Below the pieces are notes generated by a model, which had not been told where the DNA came from, searched no databases, and saw only the letters and a program-made list of their open reading frames with translations. Source: Chloroflexota bacterium (lineage in GTDB: Bacteria > Chloroflexota > Anaerolineae > Anaerolineales > Villigracilaceae). From it: a stretch of 64,000 nt of DNA. Location of the stretch: the NCBI GenBank assembly GCA_016213105.1, contig JACRBN010000005.1, forward strand, positions 248,001 to 312,000. The letters are read 5' to 3'. Positions within the stretch are counted from its first letter, which is position 1. Each line of letters starts with the position of its first letter. The translations under genes and the position numbers were made by a program. Positions 23,173-32,270 of the stretch are shown piece after piece.

Positions 23173-25621
23173 AGCGTTTGGCTAATTCACGGCGCAAGAC
23201 CTTGCCAATGAAGGTGCGCGGGAAATCCTCCATGAAGATGACGAAGCGCGGCACGAGGTGCGGGGGCAGGCGGCGCTTGCAGTAGGCGATGACCGCCTCG
23301 GGGGTGGGCCGTTCGCGCCCCGCAATGACGAAGGCGAACGGGTGCCCCGCCACGGCCACCACGGCGGCCTCCTTTACCTGCGGGATCTCGTAGATGACTT
23401 CCTCCACGTCGCGCGGGAAGGCGGGGCTGCCAGGCTTTGCAGGGTACCACATATCTGCCTTGCGGGCAATGATGCGGAAATAGCCGTCCTCATCCATTTG
23501 CGCGACGTCGCCGGTCAGCAGCCAGCCGTCGCTGGTGAGCACCTCGCGCGTGGCCTCCTCGTTCTTCCAATAGCCCAGCATGACCTGTGGACCGCGCACG
23601 GCCAGCTCGCCGATTTGCCCGACGGGAACTTCCTTGCGGCCGGTCGGCAGGTCGACAACGGCGGCCTCGGTGGAGGGCAGGGGAATGCCGATGCTGCCCA
23701 GCTTGCGGTCGCCGCCCAGCGGGTTGGCATGGGTGACCGGCGAGGCCTCGGTCAGGCCGTAGCCTTCCACGAGGCGGCCCTTGGTCAACTTCTCGAAAGC
23801 CTCCTGCACTTCCACGGGCAGCGACGCGGAGCCGCTGATGCAGGCCTTGACCGAGCGGATGCCGTACTTGCGCGCGGCGCGGAAATTGTTGATGGCCACG
23901 TACATGCTTGGTACGCCGGGGAAGACGGTCGGCTTGTAGGTTCGGATGCCCTTCATCACGTCGCCGATCTGGAACTGGGCCTTGAGCACCATGGCCGCGC
24001 CCAGCGAGACGGGCACGTTCAGGGCGGTGGTCAGGCCATAACTGTGGAAGATCGGCACGGCGCACAGGAAGCGCTCGCCGCCCTCCACCACGTTCGGCAT
24101 CCAGTGGCGGGTCTGCAGGGCATTGGCCACCAGGTTACGGTGCGAGAGCATCACGCCCTTGGCCGCGGCGGTCGTGCCGCCCGTGAACTGGATCACCGCC
24201 AGATCCTCGGGCTGGACATCCACCGACGGCGACTTGTCGCTCTGTCCGCGCAGCCAGCGGCGATAGGTCAGCGCATTGGGCAGGCGGAATCCGCGGTTGC
24301 GCCAGCGCGAAATCCACTGCTTCCAAAAGGTCAGGTAGTCGGCGGGATCGGTCAGCACCACGTGCGGCACCCCGCTGCCCTGTTGAATCTGCCCCGCCAG
24401 CCCCGCCCAGGGCGTGAGCGTGACCAGCGCGCTGGCCTCCACTTCCCTGACCTGGCGCACGATCTCCTCGGGTTCGGTCATGGGCGGGATGAAGACCGCC
24501 GTCGCGCCCGCCTTCATCGCGCCGAAGAAGCTCACTACCATCTGCGGCACGTTGGGCAGCAGCAACACCACGCGCGAGCCCTTGCCCAGGCCGAGCGAGA
24601 GCAGGGCATTGGCAAAATGATTGACCTCGTGATTCAGCCGCCGGTAGGACATGCGCGCGCCCTCGAAGAAAATGGCGGGCCGCAGCGGGAAACGCCGCAC
24701 CGACGAGCGCAATAAATGATGCAGGGGGATATTGGGAATGCCGACCGTGTAGGGCACGCCCGCTTCATAATATCTCAGCCAGGGACGCTGGGCGCGCAGT
24801 TCCTCGCGGGCGCTCTTCTTTTTGACGACAACCGAGGGCGTATCGCGCCACGAGCGCTGGGATTCCTCGGTGAAAAAGCGTTCGATGGCGCGATTGACCG
24901 CTTCACGCCGTTCGAGCATGACCATGTGGCCCGATCCGCCGATGTCGGCATCCTCCGCGCCCGGGATGGATTTTGCCACCCGCTCGAAGAAGGGCTGTTC
25001 GAAGACCTGGTCTCGGTGCCCGCGGATGACCATGGTCGGCACGGTCAGTGCGGCGAACTTGTCCCAGCCCACCCAATGGGAGAGGTTTTGCAGGTAGTAC
25101 GGTTTCAACGCATGAGGGGGCGCCGACAGCCACGAGCGCGTAAACGGGTCGATCAGGCGCAGCAGCCAGTTCGGGAGGTGCAGGGCCAGCCGAAAGAACG
25201 GATTCAGCTTGAATTCCCCTGCCGTAGCCACCAAAATGAGACGCTCGACCTGCTCGGGGTGGCACAGGGCAAATTCCGTCGCCACGGCCCCGCCAAAGGA
25301 ATGGCCGACCAGCACGAAGGGTCCCTTCACCTTCAGCACCTCCAGCGCCGCCTCGAGATCGGCCTGGATGCGCGGCATATCGTACCCGCTGGAGGGCTTG
25401 TCCGAGAGACCGTGACCGCGCAGGTCGAGAGCGATCACGCGGTTCTCCAGCGAGAACTTTTGCAATTGGTATTGCCACTGCAAGGCTTGTCCGCCGAAGC
25501 CGTGCAGGAAGACGATCGTCCGCTGTGGATGGTCGGGGGAGATGTCCAGCGCCGAGAGACGCACCATCGGATTGGAGGAAACGCGCACTTCGTGACGGTA
25601 GAGGTCGAGGTCTATGTCCAT
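23144..25621 (-). CDS. Fused alpha/beta hydrolase - acyl-CoA ligase
   Basis: An 825-residue two-domain enzyme. Residues 1-270 are an alpha/beta hydrolase (LHGFGGQALQWQYQL, LVGHSFGGAVATEF, GSGHMVMLERRE). Residues 300-825 are an AMP-forming acyl-CoA ligase: IQFTGGTTAAAKGVMLSH is the P-loop (usual form TGGTTGxxKG; here Ala-Ala), followed by VEGYGLTEASPVTH, WLLTGDVAQMDEDGYFRI, and the catalytic Lys near the end in RTFIGKVLRRELAKR. The start at 25621 coincides with the predicted transcription start of a good promoter. An alternative ATG at 25663 lies within that promoter. Confidence 0.85.
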   Translation of the reverse strand: MDIDLDLYRHEVRVSSNPMVRLSALDISPDHPQRTIVFLHGFGGQALQWQYQLQKFSLENRVIALDLRGHGLSDKPSSGYDMPRIQADLEAALEVLKVKGPFVLVGHSFGGAVATEFALCHPEQVERLILVATAGEFKLNPFFRLALHLPNWLLRLIDPFTRSWLSAPPHALKPYYLQNLSHWVGWDKFAALTVPTMVIRGHRDQVFEQPFFERVAKSIPGAEDADIGGSGHMVMLERREAVNRAIERFFTEESQRSWRDTPSVVVKKKSAREELRAQRPWLRYYEAGVPYTVGIPNIPLHHLLRSSVRRFPLRPAIFFEGARMSYRRLNHEVNHFANALLSLGLGKGSRVVLLLPNVPQMVVSFFGAMKAGATAVFIPPMTEPEEIVRQVREVEASALVTLTPWAGLAGQIQQGSGVPHVVLTDPADYLTFWKQWISRWRNRGFRLPNALTYRRWLRGQSDKSPSVDVQPEDLAVIQFTGGTTAAAKGVMLSHRNLVANALQTRHWMPNVVEGGERFLCAVPIFHSYGLTTALNVPVSLGAAMVLKAQFQIGDVMKGIRTYKPTVFPGVPSMYVAINNFRAARKYGIRSVKACISGSASLPVEVQEAFEKLTKGRLVEGYGLTEASPVTHANPLGGDRKLGSIGIPLPSTEAAVVDLPTGRKEVPVGQIGELAVRGPQVMLGYWKNEEATREVLTSDGWLLTGDVAQMDEDGYFRIIARKADMWYPAKPGSPAFPRDVEEVIYEIPQVKEAAVVAVAGHPFAFVIAGRERPTPEAVIAYCKRRLPPHLVPRFVIFMEDFPRTFIGKVLRRELAKRYEKFITSAE

Positions 25622-25627
25622 GCGAGT

Positions 25628-25656
25628 AGTGTACAGGAATCGGGCTGAGATGTCAA
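25628..25656 (-). promoter_or_regulatory. Promoter giving a leaderless mRNA
   Basis: On the minus strand, TTGACA (25656-25651), a 17-base spacer, then TACACT (25633-25628). The A of the ATG at 25621 is seven bases beyond the -10 box, where transcription normally starts, and no Shine-Dalgarno sequence is present. Confidence 0.65.
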
Positions 25657-25765
25657 TTTCCATCCAATTTGTATGCTTAAAATTTCCATTTCGGAAAGGC
25701 ATTTAGGCCCTTGATAGGTATGTTTGGTAATATAATCAGTGAAAAATTTCCCGAATTGAAAGAAT

Positions 25766-26920
25766 ATGCCCAAGATGGAATGGCGCTTGCTAAATTTGGA
25801 ACCAAATTTGGGGAATCTCGAACCTGCTTATCGCAAGCACGTGTTGCAATTTGACCTTGCCCAGATCAGCTTGGTTGTTCTCATCCTGAATGCCTTTTCC
25901 ATATACTTGATCCGCACGGACTATGGCTTTTTTGGGTGGTCGCGCCTGTTTTTTGCGCTCATCCTGACACGGCTGGGGGTGCTGGCTTTTTCCATCGTTG
26001 CCCTGGTCAGAGTGCGCAAGCTCGCTTCTCCGCAGGCGCTCGAAAAATGGGTGATTGCCCTGACGCTGTTGGGCATCCTGATGACCCAGTTCATTCAATT
26101 GACGCGGCCTTTCGATTACCTGGGATATGTTCCCATCAGCAGCCTGATCCTGTTCTGCCTCTATCTGATCCTTCCGATCCATCTCAAAGTGCGGCTGGGC
26201 CTGGCGGGTCTGTATACCCTGTTGGATTTCATCAACCTGTCCATGCGGACGCCGCTCAACACCGCCGAGTGGCGCAGTATTGCGATGACGATTGTGTTCG
26301 TCAACCTGCTGGGGCTGTTCATTTCCTCCCTGTTGCACGCCAACCGGCGCGCCAGTTACCTGTTGCTGCAAAAGGAAAAGGAGGCCAACCAGAAATTGCA
26401 CGAACTGGCGATGATCGATCCGCTGACCCTGGTGAAGAACCGCAGGATGTTTCTCGAACAAGGCGAGATCGAGATCAATCGCTGCAGGCGCTATGGCAAT
26501 CCCTTCACCCTGGCCTTGATCGACCTGGACCAGTTCAAACAGGTCAACGATACGCTGGGGCATCATGCGGGCGACGAAGTGCTCGGAGATTTTGCCCGCC
26601 TGATGGACGGGAACACACGCGGCCAGGATCTGTTTGCCCGCCTGGGCGGGGACGAGTTTGGCCTGCTCATGCCCGCGACCGGTACGCAGGAGGCGGAGCA
26701 GGTGGTGGAGCGTCTGATTCAACTCTGCCGGGCCGCCGAATTCAACGCCGCGGGACAGAGTGTGCAGATCCGCATGAGTGTCGGCCTGGCCCACGACCAG
26801 GCCAGCGTCTCGCTCGACATGTTGATGCGCCAGGCCGACCAGGCCTTGTACGACGCCAAACGGGCGGGGGGCGCCCGGGCGGTTTGGAAGGGCGGGGAGG
26901 CTGTGCATGTCTCTGGATAA
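25766..26920 (+). CDS. Membrane diguanylate cyclase (GGDEF)
   Basis: A 384-residue protein that should make the second messenger c-di-GMP. Residues 30-200 hold about six transmembrane segments, the likely sensor. The GGDEF domain follows a short helix (LLLQKEKEANQKLHELAMID): DPLTLVKNRRMF, LIDLDQFKQVNDTLGHHAGD, and the active site ARLGGDEFGLLM. The product-inhibition site RxxD is present (R-G-Q-D, five residues before GGDEF). It overlaps the DUF1992 gene by 14 bases. TATAAT at 25733-25738 is a possible -10 box. Confidence 0.9.
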   Translation: MPKMEWRLLNLEPNLGNLEPAYRKHVLQFDLAQISLVVLILNAFSIYLIRTDYGFFGWSRLFFALILTRLGVLAFSIVALVRVRKLASPQALEKWVIALTLLGILMTQFIQLTRPFDYLGYVPISSLILFCLYLILPIHLKVRLGLAGLYTLLDFINLSMRTPLNTAEWRSIAMTIVFVNLLGLFISSLLHANRRASYLLLQKEKEANQKLHELAMIDPLTLVKNRRMFLEQGEIEINRCRRYGNPFTLALIDLDQFKQVNDTLGHHAGDEVLGDFARLMDGNTRGQDLFARLGGDEFGLLMPATGTQEAEQVVERLIQLCRAAEFNAAGQSVQIRMSVGLAHDQASVSLDMLMRQADQALYDAKRAGGARAVWKGGEAVHVSG

Positions 26921-27236
26921 GGCTGTGGAAGCCATCATTCAGGAAGCCATGCAGCGCGGCGAATTCGACAACCTGCGCGGCAAGGGCCAGCCCCTCGACC
27001 TGAGCGCCTACTTCGACACGCCCGAGGATGTGCGTCTGGCATACTCGATCCTGAAGAACGCGGGCATGGTGCCCGTAGAGATCGACCTGCTGCAGGAGAT
27101 CGCCGCCCTCAAGGAACGCCTGTCCAGCACCTACGAGGAACCCCAGCGGCACAAAATCCGCCGGCTGATCAGCGACAAGCAGATGCAGTTCAACGTGATG
27201 ATGGAGCGGCAAAGGCGGCAGAGAAAGGACGGCTAG
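26907..27236 (+). CDS. DUF1992 (DnaJ homologue subfamily C28-type) protein
   Basis: A 109-residue protein of the DUF1992 family. The hallmark is AIIQEAMQRGEFDNLRGKGQPLDLS, followed by a helical Lys/Arg-rich C-terminus. In eukaryotes the domain occurs in DNAJC28, but the bacterial proteins lack a J domain and have no known function. It overlaps the GGDEF gene by 14 bases, so the two are co-translated. A compound palindrome follows immediately after the stop. Confidence 0.85.
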   Translation: MSLDKAVEAIIQEAMQRGEFDNLRGKGQPLDLSAYFDTPEDVRLAYSILKNAGMVPVEIDLLQEIAALKERLSSTYEEPQRHKIRRLISDKQMQFNVMMERQRRQRKDG

Positions 27237-27239
27237 CCG

Positions 27240-27325
27240 CCGCTGGATTGCAAATCCAGCGGGAGCACCTGGACTGTTCGCAGCGAATTGACCGCTCGCG
27301 GCGGATTTGCAATCCGCCGCTGCTC
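27240..27325. repeat. Compound palindrome related to 44378-44441
   Basis: Two perfect hairpins, CCGCTGGATT / AATCCAGCGG (27240-27262) and GCGGCGGATT / AATCCGCCGC (27298-27320). The second is enclosed by GAGCA / TGCTC. The same building blocks recur at 44378-44441. It fills the gap before the FHA-ABC gene. Confidence 0.7.
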
Positions 27326-27360
27326 ACCAAAAAACATTTCACTCTTGCGGAGACGTTAAC

Positions 27361-30042
27361 ATGACAGCTTCCATTCTCATCTCCATACCGGGACATCCAA
27401 ACCGCGAACTGAAACTGGAGCGCAATTCCTACCGCATCGGGCGCGATCCCGAGAGCGACATCCACCTGGAAAGCTCCGTGGTTTCGCGCAAGCATGGGTT
27501 GTTGGAATTGCGCGGCTTGGAATGGGTCTATAGTGACCTCGGCAGCCGCAACGGTACGATTCTGGAAGATCAGCCTGTCCAGCAGGTCACCCTGCGCGAT
27601 GGGATGCGTTTGCGTATCGGGCGGGATGCGCGCCACCAGGTCGTGCTGACCTTCCTGGCTGAGGCCTCTGCCCCGAAACGGGAGCCGGCGCAGGTCCCCG
27701 GCGGGGTGGGGATGGAGACGGTCGTATCAGAAAAGGAGCCCACCACGGGCCTGATTCACCTGCGCTCGGTCAAGCCGCAGGAGCAGCGTCCACTCATCCT
27801 GGGACGCAGTTCGTCTGCGGATGTTTCCCTGGCTTCACCCTCCGTTTCGCGGCGTCACGCCATGTTGCAGCCCTCCCAGCCCGAGTGGCAGCTGCTGGAC
27901 CTGGGCAGCAAGAACGGCACCTTCCTGAACGGCAAGCGCCTGAAACAGCCCGAGCTCTTGAGGCGGGGCGACATCATCCAGATCGGCCCGTTCCGCATGG
28001 TCTACGAAGGCCAGGGACAGGTCAACCTGTCTGTGGCGGGGCGCGGCCTGCGGCTGGACGGGCTGAACCTGACCTTGAACGTGGGCAGCAAGCGCAAGCC
28101 CAAGAACATCCTGCAAGATGTCAGCATCTCCTGCCTGCCTCAGGAATTCATCGGGCTGGTGGGGGGCAGCGGCGCGGGAAAATCCACCTTGATGAAGGCA
28201 TTGTGCGGCCTGTACAGCAAGACCGAAGGGCGCATCCTGGTGGAGGGCGAGGATCTGTACAACAACTATGACGCCTATCGCACCATGATCGGGTACATGC
28301 CGCAGGATGACATCCTGCACGGCGACCTGACGGTGGAGCAGGCTCTAAATTATTCCGCGCGCTTGCGCCTGCCGCCCGACACCGCCGAGGCCGAGTTCGA
28401 GGCCCGCGTGCGCAAGGTGATGGAGCAGGTCGAACTGACCGGCCAGAGCAAGACCCTGATCAGCAAGTTGAGCGGCGGACAGCGCAAACGCGCCAGCATT
28501 GCCGTCGAATTGCTGGCCGACCCGCCGCTCTTCTTCCTCGACGAGCCGACCTCTGGCCTGGACCCCGGCCTGGAGCGCAAGTTGATGCTCACCTTGCGCA
28601 AACTGGCCGACAGCGGCAAGACCATCATCCTGGTTACGCACGCCACCGCCAACATCACCGAGTGCGACCAGGTGGCCTTCATGTCCAACAGCCGGCTGGT
28701 GTATTACGGCCCGCCGCGCGAGGCTGGCGATTTCTTCGAGGTGGGCAGTGAAAATTTTGCCGACATCTATAACCAGATCAGCGACCCCGAACCGAAAAAA
28801 TCCGTTGAAAAGGCGCGCGCCTGGGAGGAGCGTTTTCGGAGTTCCCCGCTTTTCAAAAAGTTCATCACAGAGCGCTTCAAGACCATTCCCCAGGCGAACG
28901 AGCGGGCCAGGCCCTCGCGCCCGTCGGGCCAGAAATTCTCCCTGATCGGTTCGATCTACCAATTCCTGATCCTGGTCAGCCGCTACTTCAACCTGGTGCG
29001 GCGCGACCGAACGCTCATGATCATCCTGCTGCTGGTCATGCCTCTGCTGGCCCTGCTCATCCTGGGCCTGGCCGAGCCGAACTGGTTGACGGGCGACACG
29101 CCCGCGGCCATCAGCCAGAACCTCGACCTGGATCTGCTGACCTCGGGCAAGAAGGATGCCAGTTACATGATTGTGGGCAGCAGCCAGAAATTGCTGTTTA
29201 TCATGGCCCTGACGGCCGTCATGCTGGGCCTGTTCTCGTCGGCCTACGAGATCGCCAAGGAGCGCTCCATCTACCAGCGCGAGCGGATGGTCTCTCTGCA
29301 ATTGGCGCCCTACCTGGCATCCAAGATCTTTTTATTGGGCGCTTTCGGGGCCGTACAGAGTCTGCTCTTCCTGCTGGTCATACGATGGCAGGTGACCCTT
29401 CCCGAGCGGGGTGTGCTGTTCTCAGCCTTCTGGGAGATGTACATCACCCTCTTCCTGGGCGTCCTGGCTGCCATCGCGCTCGGCATGTTCATTTCCGCCA
29501 TTGCGCCCACCCAGAACACGGTGACCTACATCATCATGGGCATCCTCTTCCTGCAAATTACCTTTGCGGGCGTGATCTTCGACCTGCCCGGCAGCGCCAA
29601 GCTCCTCTCGGGCGTCACGTTGACGCGCTGGGCGATGGAAGGCCTGGGTGCCTCAGCCAACCTGGCCGAACTGGATACGCTTTCGCGCACCCGCTTCAAG
29701 CCTGATCCTGTGACCGAGGAAGCCTCGGTCGAAATCGAAAAACCCGCCCCGGACTGGAAGCCGGTCACCGTGACGACGGAGATGAAACAGATCCCCGGTT
29801 GTGTCGACCCGGTGCCCATGACCAACGTGGTCGAAAACGAGATGGTCAAGGTCAAGGAGACGGTTTCGAAGACGGTCACGGTCGACCCCGACCCGGTTGA
29901 CATCCTGACGCCCTATGGGTTTACAATCGACTACGAGCACAGTGCCGACCACCTGTTGCGCACCTGGGCCATGCTGGTCGGGCTCTCGGCCGCATTCATC
30001 ACGTCGACGCTCATCACCCTGAAATTACAGGACATCGTTTGA
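27361..30042 (+). CDS. FHA-FHA-ABC transporter fusion (ABCG/Rv1747-like)
   Basis: An 893-residue fusion. Two FHA phosphothreonine-binding domains come first (YRIGRDPESDIHLESSVVSR with GSRNGT, then LGRSSSADVSLASPSVSRRH with GSKNGTFLNG). An ABC ATPase follows: GGSGAGKSTLMKAL Walker A, LSGGQRKRASIAVELL signature, LFFLDEPTSGLDPG Walker B. An ABCG-type permease with six helices completes the protein. A Val/Lys/Pro-rich extracytoplasmic segment of about 80 residues precedes the last helix. The ATG at 27361 follows GGAG. Two Ser/Thr kinases follow directly, as for M. tuberculosis Rv1747 and its kinase PknF, so phosphorylation control is likely. Confidence 0.92.
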   Translation: MTASILISIPGHPNRELKLERNSYRIGRDPESDIHLESSVVSRKHGLLELRGLEWVYSDLGSRNGTILEDQPVQQVTLRDGMRLRIGRDARHQVVLTFLAEASAPKREPAQVPGGVGMETVVSEKEPTTGLIHLRSVKPQEQRPLILGRSSSADVSLASPSVSRRHAMLQPSQPEWQLLDLGSKNGTFLNGKRLKQPELLRRGDIIQIGPFRMVYEGQGQVNLSVAGRGLRLDGLNLTLNVGSKRKPKNILQDVSISCLPQEFIGLVGGSGAGKSTLMKALCGLYSKTEGRILVEGEDLYNNYDAYRTMIGYMPQDDILHGDLTVEQALNYSARLRLPPDTAEAEFEARVRKVMEQVELTGQSKTLISKLSGGQRKRASIAVELLADPPLFFLDEPTSGLDPGLERKLMLTLRKLADSGKTIILVTHATANITECDQVAFMSNSRLVYYGPPREAGDFFEVGSENFADIYNQISDPEPKKSVEKARAWEERFRSSPLFKKFITERFKTIPQANERARPSRPSGQKFSLIGSIYQFLILVSRYFNLVRRDRTLMIILLLVMPLLALLILGLAEPNWLTGDTPAAISQNLDLDLLTSGKKDASYMIVGSSQKLLFIMALTAVMLGLFSSAYEIAKERSIYQRERMVSLQLAPYLASKIFLLGAFGAVQSLLFLLVIRWQVTLPERGVLFSAFWEMYITLFLGVLAAIALGMFISAIAPTQNTVTYIIMGILFLQITFAGVIFDLPGSAKLLSGVTLTRWAMEGLGASANLAELDTLSRTRFKPDPVTEEASVEIEKPAPDWKPVTVTTEMKQIPGCVDPVPMTNVVENEMVKVKETVSKTVTVDPDPVDILTPYGFTIDYEHSADHLLRTWAMLVGLSAAFITSTLITLKLQDIV

Positions 30043-30065
30043 TCCCGGGCGCGCGCAGAAACAAC

Positions 30066-32237
30066 ATGACAGACCTGATCGGGAAATCCCTCGGACCCTA
30101 TCACATCCTCGAACAACTCGGCGAGGGTGGGATGGCGACCGTCTACAGGGCGTACGACACGCAACTGGAACGGGACGTGGCCGTCAAGATTGTCCGCCGG
30201 GATGCCTTTCCGCCCGGTGAGGTGGAGCGTGTCCTGAAACGTTTCGAACGCGAGGCGCGCGCGCTGGCGGCCCTGTCGCATACCAATATCGTGCGGGTCA
30301 TCGAATATGGCAAGCACGAAGACGAACCCTATCTGGTGATGGAGTACGTGTCCGGCGGAACGTTGAAGCAGAAGCTGGGCAGGCCCATTCCCTGGTGGGA
30401 GGCGCTGGAACTGGTGATCCCCATCGCCCGGGCCTTGCAATATGCGCACAGGCTCGGGATCGTGCATCGCGATATCAAACCATCCAACATCCTGTTGACC
30501 CAGGCTGGCGTGCCCATGTTGACGGACTTTGGAATCGCCAAGATCCTGAACCCCGAGGATGGGCTCACGCTCAATACCACCACCGGCGTGGGGATGGGGA
30601 CGCCGGATTACATGTCCCCGGAGCAGGGGCTGGGCGAGCAGGTGGATGCCCGCACGGACATTTATTCGCTGGGGGTTTTGCTGTACGAGATACTGACCGG
30701 CAGGAAGCCCTTCAACGCGGATACGGCCATGGCGGTGATCGTGAAGCACATCAACGACCCGCTGCACAAGCCCTCCCACAGCGTGTCCGGTCTGCCAGGC
30801 TCGGTGGACAGCCTGCTCATGAAGGCGCTGGCCAAAAAGCCCGAAAACCGCTACCAGGACATGGGCGAATTTGCATCCGCGATGGAGAAGCTGATTGCGA
30901 ATGCGCCCCGCAAAATCAGACAGCCGAAAAACGACTGGTCGATCACACTTTCGCGCGGTCCTTCCGGCAAGACCAGGTCCTCCGCGCGGAGTCTGGCTTG
31001 GGCAGCGCTGGGCCTTGCGGTCATTGCCCTGCTCGGCTGGTTCGGCTGGCTGGGCGGGAATGGTGAGTCGTCGGCCGCCGCCCCGACCGCCAATGCCGTC
31101 TTCACCTCCGCGTTTCAAACGGCGCAGGTTATCCGCACCCAGACTGCGGTGTACAAATCGACGGCATCGCCGGAATCCTTGAGCGCGTCTGATTCTGTCA
31201 CCTCGCCCACTCCCACGCCTTATTTCGCCGCCGGGTATGGGACGATCCAGTATTTCTCGCCCACCTATGCCGACATCTATTCCCTCGACCTGCAGAGCGG
31301 GGAAATCACGCGGGTGTACGACGGCCTGAGCGATGCGTCGCTGTGTAAATTTGGTTCCATGCGGCCCTGGCCGTCCCTGGCCTGGTCGCCGAACGGGACG
31401 AAGATCGCCTGCTGGTTGAAGGATGACAACCTCAACATGGGCAACAACACGCTTGGCGTGGGCGTCCGTGACCTGGCCAGCGGAAGCGAGTTCGAGCTGT
31501 CCCGTTCGCCGGATGCGGGATATTTTTTCTACCAGCCCGATTCCTCCCTGCAATGGTCGCCTGATGGAACTTATGTGGCCTACGATATTTTCTGGGGCGG
31601 CCCATCCACTTTTACCATTTCCGAGGCTGTGCCCGATGGAAATCACCTGGTGGTCGGCGGACAGCATCCGCGCTGGACTCAGGATGGAAAAAATATCATC
31701 TACTTCGGGTTGACCATGAACGCCCGCCTGATCGAATGGCAGGATGAAACAACACAGGTCGATGCCGTTACGGAACTCGTCGGCGCCAGTTGGAATGCCC
31801 TGCAAGGTCCCGTTCTCTCCCCCGATGGCCTCGACCTGGCCGGCCTGGACATGGATGGCAAACTGATGCTCATCGACCGACAGAGTCTGATGCCCCGCCA
31901 GTTCCTGTTTGCCGGCGATCTTTTCGGCGAGGGCATCGGCGGCCTGGTGGACCTGCACTGGTCGCCGGATTCGGCCCGCCTGGCCGTGATCTTCCAACCC
32001 AATCTAGACGCGGACTACCTGCTCCTCGGCATTCTTGGGAACCATCGGATTCTCGGGGATGCCTCCGCCACGCCCATCGAGGCGCAGATCGACCTGGAGT
32101 CGCCCCCATCCTGGTCCGCGGACGGGCGCTACCTGGTCTTTTCCTTTGAGCAAACCCTCTACATCCTGGATGTCGAAACGGGCCGCAAAACCAAACTGGC
32201 AGAGGGCATCGATCCCATCTGGCTGCCGTCGCGCTGA
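30066..32237 (+). CDS. Membrane Ser/Thr protein kinase with beta-propeller-like C-terminus
   Basis: A 723-residue PknB-type kinase. The kinase domain (about residues 12-280) has LGEGGMATVY, the ATP-binding Lys in VAVKIV, HRDIKPSNILL, DFGIAK and GTPDYMSPEQ. One transmembrane helix (about residues 314-336) and a Thr/Pro linker follow. The extracytoplasmic part has repeated WSPDG/WSPNG blades typical of TolB/WD-like propellers. A TTG at 30039 is in frame, but the ATG at 30066 matches the start of the next kinase (MT-LIG). It lies just after the FHA-ABC transporter gene and probably phosphorylates it. Confidence 0.92.
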   Translation: MTDLIGKSLGPYHILEQLGEGGMATVYRAYDTQLERDVAVKIVRRDAFPPGEVERVLKRFEREARALAALSHTNIVRVIEYGKHEDEPYLVMEYVSGGTLKQKLGRPIPWWEALELVIPIARALQYAHRLGIVHRDIKPSNILLTQAGVPMLTDFGIAKILNPEDGLTLNTTTGVGMGTPDYMSPEQGLGEQVDARTDIYSLGVLLYEILTGRKPFNADTAMAVIVKHINDPLHKPSHSVSGLPGSVDSLLMKALAKKPENRYQDMGEFASAMEKLIANAPRKIRQPKNDWSITLSRGPSGKTRSSARSLAWAALGLAVIALLGWFGWLGGNGESSAAAPTANAVFTSAFQTAQVIRTQTAVYKSTASPESLSASDSVTSPTPTPYFAAGYGTIQYFSPTYADIYSLDLQSGEITRVYDGLSDASLCKFGSMRPWPSLAWSPNGTKIACWLKDDNLNMGNNTLGVGVRDLASGSEFELSRSPDAGYFFYQPDSSLQWSPDGTYVAYDIFWGGPSTFTISEAVPDGNHLVVGGQHPRWTQDGKNIIYFGLTMNARLIEWQDETTQVDAVTELVGASWNALQGPVLSPDGLDLAGLDMDGKLMLIDRQSLMPRQFLFAGDLFGEGIGGLVDLHWSPDSARLAVIFQPNLDADYLLLGILGNHRILGDASATPIEAQIDLESPPSWSADGRYLVFSFEQTLYILDVETGRKTKLAEGIDPIWLPSR

Positions 32238-32270
32238 CACGACGCATACTTTCACCGCAGGTTTTCATAC

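Noticed and set aside
30039-30065. TTG start for the first Ser/Thr kinase
   Set aside because: The ATG at 30066 gives the MTDLIG start shared with the paralogue kinase, and the extra nine residues have no support.
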